19,084 nucleotides of DNA, taken from positions 1-19,084 of the forward strand of contig CAZEER010000046.1 of assembly GCA_964511215.1 (NCBI GenBank), read 5' to 3'. The notes below the pieces were generated by a model. That model was not told where the DNA came from. It saw only the letters and a program-made list of their open reading frames with translations, and did not search any database. Below are positions 14,613-19,084 of this stretch, one piece after another (position 1 is the stretch's first letter; every line of letters begins with the position of its first letter). Both the position numbers and the translations under genes were made by a program. The DNA is from CAZEER01 sp964511215. GTDB lineage: Bacteria > Fidelibacterota > Marinisomatia > Marinisomatales > UBA1611.

Positions 14613-15193
14613 AAAAGTGCCTATTATTATTCTGCACCTTATTTCTTATCCCTACAGTTATAATGGCAAAAACTGAGACTGCAACGCTTGGTGGTGGATG
14701 TTTCTGGTGTGTAGAAGCAGTTTTCCAACGAGTCGATGGAATTATAAATGTAATTCCTGGTTATGCCGGTGGCCATATTAATAATCCCTCTTACAAAGAC
14801 ATCTGCACTGGTAAAACAGGTCACGCAGAAGTTGCAAAAATATCATTTGACAATACTATTATTACTTTTAACCAAATATTAAATATTTTTTGGCAAGCGC
14901 ATGATCCAACTACGTTAAATAGACAAGGTAATGATGTTGGAACACAATATCGGTCTGTAATTTTTTATGTCAATAACAAACAAAAAGAAATAGCACAAAA
15001 TTCGATAAAATCTGCAGATAATTCTGGATACTGGGATAACCCAATAGTCACTGAACTCACGCCATTAAATAATTATTATGATGCCGAAGATTATCATCAT
15101 AATTATTACAACAACAATCCAAACCAACCTTATTGTATATTTGTAATTAAACCAAAACTTGATAAACTGGAAAAAAGAGGATTGATCGATTAA
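14609..15193 (+). CDS. msrA: Exported peptide methionine sulfoxide reductase A
   Basis: MsrA reduces methionine-S-sulfoxide in oxidised proteins. The family core is complete: GGGCFWCVEAVF with the nucleophilic cysteine (C31 from the chosen start), GYAGGHINNPSY, GHAEVAKISFD, FWQAHDPTTLNRQGNDVGTQYRS, and the C-terminal QPYCIFVIKPKL, whose cysteine may act as resolving residue. Residues 1-20 (MKKCLLLFCTLFLIPTVIMA) form a signal peptide ending in a plausible signal peptidase site, so the enzyme should protect envelope proteins. I prefer the TTG at 14609: it gives a classic MKK start and a four-base overlap (TTGA) with the stop of the upstream gene. An ATG at 14579 would add ten residues and a 34-base overlap and remains possible. 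The stop lies only 4 bases from the converging protease gene. MsrB is not fused or adjacent. Confidence 0.95.
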   Translation: MKKCLLLFCTLFLIPTVIMAKTETATLGGGCFWCVEAVFQRVDGIINVIPGYAGGHINNPSYKDICTGKTGHAEVAKISFDNTIITFNQILNIFWQAHDPTTLNRQGNDVGTQYRSVIFYVNNKQKEIAQNSIKSADNSGYWDNPIVTELTPLNNYYDAEDYHHNYYNNNPNQPYCIFVIKPKLDKLEKRGLID

Positions 15194-15197
15194 GTTT

Positions 15198-18100
15198 TTA
15201 TTTTAATAAGACCATCTTTCTGGATTGACTAAAATCACCTATACGCATTTCACATATATATACACCACCTGCCACTTTCTCACCAAACATATTTTTCCCA
15301 TTCCAAGCGATTGACTTTTTACCAGCAGATTGATTCATATCAACTAGTTTAATTACTCTTCTACCTTTTATATCATAAATATTGATTTTCACATTTGATT
15401 TTTTAGGAAGATTATATACAATTTTTGTTAGAGGGTTAAATGGATTGGGATAATTATTATCTAAACTATAATCTTCAGGGATAGACTCATTGATTAATTC
15501 TAAATCTGCAAGATCAGTATCATAGAATCCATTGCGATAATTATTAGATCTGTAAGATTTCCAAGAATATCCATCTCCAACTAAACTTTGGAGATCTAAT
15601 ACTTTTAATTTTTCTTTTGTCGAGAAAATAATTTCATAGTCGTTATCCATATCTAAGTCCCCAAGAGAGGGCGTTACAAAAATACTATCTTGTGAAATAT
15701 AAGGAAAATTGTCATAGTCACTTCCATCGTGATTTATGATAAATATATTACCTCCAATACTCGCAGTGACTAACTCAAAATAATTATCCCCATCAAAATC
15801 ACACACAATAGGCTCTGTGAAAATATTGTCTTCAAACTGGTAAGGCCATCCTTCAATTTCAGATTCTACTAAAGGGTCATACGCATGTGCCAACTGGTCT
15901 GAAGTAATATAAATTAGTTCCAATGTTCCATCATTATTTAAATCTCCAATTGATACACCGCTCTCTAGATTATCGTTAACGTTAAAGTGATCAACTATAC
16001 CAGCACTATAACTAATTATATAAATGCCATCGGTCTCACTACCGATTATAATTTCTAAACCGATTTCGTTATCAATATTAGCAAGAGTGGGCGCACCGCT
16101 TGGTGCAGAGTTTATGTTAAATGGAAAACCATCTAAAATTGCACCAAATTTATCAATAACATAAACCTTACCATCAATCGTCGCGATTACAATTTCACCA
16201 TTACTATTGGAGTTTATATCTGCTGCTGCCGCTCCAGTTTTAACTATCTCTGTCAGTGTGAGAGGGAATCCATCAAAAATCATCCCATCATGACTGAGAA
16301 TAAATAAATCTGAAGTCGTATCATTTACAGATATAAAAATAATTTCAATTGTCCCATTGTTATCAATATCATATAAAACAGGGTATTCGATAATTTCTTT
16401 ACTTTGTGAATAACTCAGAAATTCTGTTCCATCCTTACTTAAAGCATAAATTGTACCGTCACTTGTACCAAAAACTAATTCTTTATCTCCATCCCCATCC
16501 AAATCGCCTGCTGCAGTAGTAGTTGTAATTTGGCTATTTGCATTAAATGGGAAACCTACTACATCTAATCCTGATATCCATTTACCAAACAGTAGACTGT
16601 CTGATCCAAAATATATTTGATTTAATGAATTACCATATAAATCAGTAAATATAGGTACACCATAAATATTCAAACTGTCAATGGGATAGCCTTCTTGATT
16701 AAATCCAAATGGTACATGTATCTCTGTCTGGTATGAATATTCATCAAAAGTGAGATTGCTTGGCAAATTACCAGAAACATTTGCATTTACAGTAAGGTTA
16801 AGAGGTAAATAACCAAGAGAAATATTTTCAGATGAACTTATTAGAAATTCACAATTAAAGTCATTCCCAGATCCAACAATGGCATTATGTGAATATTCAT
16901 TATTAATAATTATTAATAATGAATCATCTGATGATAAAGTAGCAAATATATTATCTACAGGCGCAGCACCACTTTGATTTTCTATAGTAATAATTAATGA
17001 AGTTGTATCGCCTGGTAGCTGTAAGCCGTTGGAGGAACCTAGTGCTACATTCGCTATTGTAAAGTTAGGAGCTATATTAGTGTGTATAGCTTGCTCAATA
17101 TTTAATTCTCCCGCCCCGAGTAAACCGTCTAGGTTCTCCCCACCGCATTCACCATCCATATCATTAAAATAATCAGCACTAAGTATAATTTTAGATTTCA
17201 ACATTGTGTTATCGGCATACGGAAAGATGGATTTGATAAGTGCAATACCACCCGCCACTATAGGAGACGAAAATGAAGTACCTGTAACGCTCTCATATTC
17301 ACTTGAGTTATTAGCAGTTGTAAAAATATCTTCACCAGGAGCAGCAATATCTACAGTTTCATGAAAATTTGGCCAACAATTAAAGTTACTGCCTGGACCC
17401 GTAGCTGTAACTGAAATAACATTTTCATATGACGCCGGATAGTGAGGCTCGTTCAAACCGGAATTTCCAGCAGCAGCAACAATAGAGCAATTGTACTGGT
17501 TATAGGCTATATTAATGACAACTTCATTGGATTCAATATAGCTCGTCCCTCCCCAACTGCAATTTATAATATCCGCGTCCATATGTGCCGCAGCCATAAT
17601 TCCTTCAAAGCCTGAGGTCAAATATCCACCCTGTCCAGAGTTAATACCAATAAGCTTAACCGACCACCCCACGGATGCAATTCCTTCTTGATTATTTGTC
17701 TGCGCTGAAACACACCCGGCAACCATGGTCCCATGCTGTTCACTTGTATTTGGCTCATTATCATCGGAATAGACATCATAACCTATAAAATTATCCACAT
17801 ATCCATCAGCATCATCATCTATTCCATTGATATCATCTGGATCAAAAATCCATTCACCATCCACATAATTAAGTACGTCACCATCGCCATCAATATCTTC
17901 ACCTAAATTTCTCCAAATATTATTGATCAAATCAGGGTGGTCCCAATCAAATCCGAGGTCAACTATAGCAACTGAAATTTCATCGTCTTCAATATAGCCA
18001 GGTGACTCTCCATCTTCAATATTCCATAAGTCAAACGCCATATCTGCACCAATCTGCCTAAGTGCATATTGTTCCTCCCAGTATTCATCATTGGGAGTAA

Positions 18101-18467
18101 AATCAATTTTTATTATTGGAACTTTTTCTGTTACTCTTATAGATGATAATCTCTGGAATTTATATAGGACATTTTCAATACTATTTCTTCGCTCCTTGAA
18201 CTCAACTAAATAATACCTACTTAAAAATATATTATTATCTCGATCGACAGGTTTAGCTTGAGGAATCCATTTTCTAATCCATTTTGCATTTTCATTTATT
18301 AATAAATCATTAAGCTCTGTATCTGTCGTAGTTAATTGATTTTTTAAGATATTGAAATTAGGTATATCATTTTTTATGTAAATCAGTATCTGATTATCTT
18401 TAAAATATTGATTACCATTTCCACTAGTAATTATTAGCATGAATAAGATTATAAAATACCTAAACAT
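15198..18467 (-). CDS. Secreted subtilisin-like (S8) protease with FG-GAP/VCBS-like repeats and type IX sorting tail
   Basis: This 1089-residue exported endopeptidase starts with a signal peptide (1-18) and a propeptide-like region (to about 125). The catalytic triad of family S8 is visible: D170 in AIVDLGFDWDHPDL, H245 in EQHGTMVAG and S398 in TGTSFSSP, with oxyanion asparagine N335 in AAAGNSG. Between Asp and His is an Asp-rich insert (about 190-240), probably calcium-binding. An Ig-like region follows (about 468-570), then seven repeats of the DxDxDGxxE(L/I)(V/I) type (roughly 650-985) resembling an FG-GAP/VCBS propeller. The tail from 1005 (NYPNPFNP, NIYDIKGRRV, WNGKNMFGE, GVYICEMRIG, RKMVLLK) is a type IX sorting domain, so export to the cell surface is expected. 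It converges on msrA with a 4-base spacer and lies 71 bases after the upstream partial gene. Substrate unknown. Confidence 0.95.
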   Translation of the reverse strand: MFRYFIILFMLIITSGNGNQYFKDNQILIYIKNDIPNFNILKNQLTTTDTELNDLLINENAKWIRKWIPQAKPVDRDNNIFLSRYYLVEFKERRNSIENVLYKFQRLSSIRVTEKVPIIKIDFTPNDEYWEEQYALRQIGADMAFDLWNIEDGESPGYIEDDEISVAIVDLGFDWDHPDLINNIWRNLGEDIDGDGDVLNYVDGEWIFDPDDINGIDDDADGYVDNFIGYDVYSDDNEPNTSEQHGTMVAGCVSAQTNNQEGIASVGWSVKLIGINSGQGGYLTSGFEGIMAAAHMDADIINCSWGGTSYIESNEVVINIAYNQYNCSIVAAAGNSGLNEPHYPASYENVISVTATGPGSNFNCWPNFHETVDIAAPGEDIFTTANNSSEYESVTGTSFSSPIVAGGIALIKSIFPYADNTMLKSKIILSADYFNDMDGECGGENLDGLLGAGELNIEQAIHTNIAPNFTIANVALGSSNGLQLPGDTTSLIITIENQSGAAPVDNIFATLSSDDSLLIIINNEYSHNAIVGSGNDFNCEFLISSSENISLGYLPLNLTVNANVSGNLPSNLTFDEYSYQTEIHVPFGFNQEGYPIDSLNIYGVPIFTDLYGNSLNQIYFGSDSLLFGKWISGLDVVGFPFNANSQITTTTAAGDLDGDGDKELVFGTSDGTIYALSKDGTEFLSYSQSKEIIEYPVLYDIDNNGTIEIIFISVNDTTSDLFILSHDGMIFDGFPLTLTEIVKTGAAAADINSNSNGEIVIATIDGKVYVIDKFGAILDGFPFNINSAPSGAPTLANIDNEIGLEIIIGSETDGIYIISYSAGIVDHFNVNDNLESGVSIGDLNNDGTLELIYITSDQLAHAYDPLVESEIEGWPYQFEDNIFTEPIVCDFDGDNYFELVTASIGGNIFIINHDGSDYDNFPYISQDSIFVTPSLGDLDMDNDYEIIFSTKEKLKVLDLQSLVGDGYSWKSYRSNNYRNGFYDTDLADLELINESIPEDYSLDNNYPNPFNPLTKIVYNLPKKSNVKINIYDIKGRRVIKLVDMNQSAGKKSIAWNGKNMFGEKVAGGVYICEMRIGDFSQSRKMVLLK

Positions 18468-18538
18468 CTAAACCAATATTAAAATAAATTATTATTTTTC
18501 TCAGCCAAACAAATAGAATTGTAGAATACAATTAATCC
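18468..18538 (-). other. Intergenic spacer upstream of the protease gene
   Basis: 71 AT-rich bases between the stop of the upstream partial gene and the protease ATG. It holds one small hairpin (18517-18533). Possible -10-like TAATAT is present near 18480, but no -35 box is properly spaced, so I cannot tell whether the protease gene has its own promoter or is read through from upstream. Confidence 0.5.
18517..18533 (-). terminator. Weak AT-rich hairpin after the partial surface-protein gene
   Basis: A 7-base stem with a 3-base loop (AATTGTA, loop, TACAATT) lies 5 bases after the stop codon of the minus-strand gene ending at 18539. The stem is all A/T but for one pair and no U-tract follows directly on the minus strand, so intrinsic termination would be inefficient. 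It may act as an mRNA 3'-end stabiliser or be chance. Confidence 0.25.
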
Positions 18539-19084
18539 TTATTTAATAAAAAGCATCTTCTTTGCCTGACTAAAATTATCAGTTCTCATTACGTAGGTAT
18601 ATATACCAGTACTTACAATTCTTCCACTGTCATCTTTTCCATTCCATATAACGAAATGTTCACCAACCGGATAGACTGCATCTACTAATTTCCTCACCAT
18701 TTTTCCCTGCAAATCATAAATATATATTTTTACATCAGACACATCAGGTAACGAGTATTTTATACTCGTATATGGGTTAAAGGGGTTTGGGTAATTTTGA
18801 GAAATTTCATAATAATTTGGAGGGGTAATATCATTAGAGCCTAAATTAGATCCAAGAGTCACATCAGCTGCAAATTCAATGGGACTTTCTTCATTCCAAG
18901 ATAATTCAGTGATAGAGACATTTGTCTCTCCAGAATAATTTTCATTGAAACTAGCAATAATTGTAAATAAAGTGTCTGCCACACCAAAGTCTTCCGTGCC
19001 TACACCCAGAATATTAACAATACCAGATTCTACCTCGTTTATAGTCATCGCATAGTCAATGACAGATTCGCTGATACTTATAGA
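18539..19084 (-). CDS. Secreted protein, C-terminal part, with cohesin-like region and type IX sorting tail (5' end outside window)
   Basis: The frame stays open through the window edge, so this is the last 181 residues of a longer protein; an internal ATG at 19048 is not a credible start. The first visible part (about 1-80) reads as alternating strands with IVNILGVGTEDFGVADTLFTI and NVSITELSWNEESP, a pattern resembling cohesin-like beta sandwiches found in surface proteins (tentative). A short linker with PPNYYEISQ leads to the sorting tail: NYPNPFNPYTSIKYSLP, KIYIYDLQGKMV, FVIWNGKDDSG, GIYTYVMRTD and the terminal KKMLFIK. This tail is clearly homologous to the end of the protease encoded next on the same strand, so both should leave the cell by the same type IX route. 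The main function lies outside the window and cannot be told. Confidence 0.85.
   Translation of the reverse strand, partial: SISISESVIDYAMTINEVESGIVNILGVGTEDFGVADTLFTIIASFNENYSGETNVSITELSWNEESPIEFAADVTLGSNLGSNDITPPNYYEISQNYPNPFNPYTSIKYSLPDVSDVKIYIYDLQGKMVRKLVDAVYPVGEHFVIWNGKDDSGRIVSTGIYTYVMRTDNFSQAKKMLFIK

Noticed and set aside
15181..15215. Bidirectional terminator between the converging msrA and protease genes
   Set aside because: Only 4 bases separate the stops, and the ATCGAT-centred symmetry has too small a loop and no GC-rich stem.
18539..19048. Complete small gene starting at the ATG at 19048
   Set aside because: The frame stays open to the window edge and the protein begins in the middle of a beta domain, so it is the end of a longer protein.

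Overview
The window is an AT-rich bacterial chromosome scaffold from an uncultured or metagenomic source. It carries one 100-base run of N (13643-13742), most likely a scaffold join of unknown real length. Two secreted proteins end in the tail typical of type IX secretion (motif NYPNPFNP, then an IYD..G segment, a W.G segment and a basic MxLxK end). Together with the low GC this points to the Fibrobacteres-Chlorobi-Bacteroidetes side of the tree, and the gene style suggests Candidatus Marinimicrobia (SAR406). That placement is inference from motifs, not a phylogeny.

Region 1 (1-6310, all on the minus strand) is a compact genome-maintenance block. In transcription order it holds SRP RNA (ffs/scr), dnaX, ybaB/ebfC, recR, pgsA, pgpA, cinA, thpR and recA (cut by the window edge). 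The front half matches the scr-dnaX-yaaK-recR order known from Bacillus, and the back half matches the widespread pgsA-cinA-recA order. The protein genes are packed with 4-base ATGA overlaps, touching TAAATG junctions or very short spacers, as expected for one translationally coupled operon. Three points stand out. pgsA seems to start at an ATC codon behind a strong Shine-Dalgarno sequence. DnaX has lost most of the cysteines of its zinc module. A late A8G slippery run sits in dnaX.

Region 2 (6311-13614, also minus) is transcribed towards region 1. A near-perfect sigma-70 promoter next to the gap drives an acyl-CoA thioesterase gene, possibly as a leaderless mRNA. It overlaps a gene for a large FAD plus iron-sulfur dehydrogenase. 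Then come an outer-membrane protein that joins a FecR domain, a charged linker, calcium-binding TSP3-type repeats and a beta barrel, and three genes without a recognised function (two exported, one cytoplasmic and highly charged).

Region 3 (13743-19084), after the gap, has two plus-strand genes: the 3' part of an unknown protein with a carboxypeptidase-regulatory-like domain, and an exported peptide methionine sulfoxide reductase A. They meet two minus-strand genes tail to tail. These are a secreted subtilisin-like protease with seven FG-GAP/VCBS-like repeats and a type IX sorting tail, and the C-terminal part of a second secreted protein with the same type of tail.

I saw no tRNA, transposase, phage gene, CRISPR array or recognised defence system. 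The least explained parts are the FecR/TSP3/barrel cluster with its unknown followers, and the gene cut by the gap.
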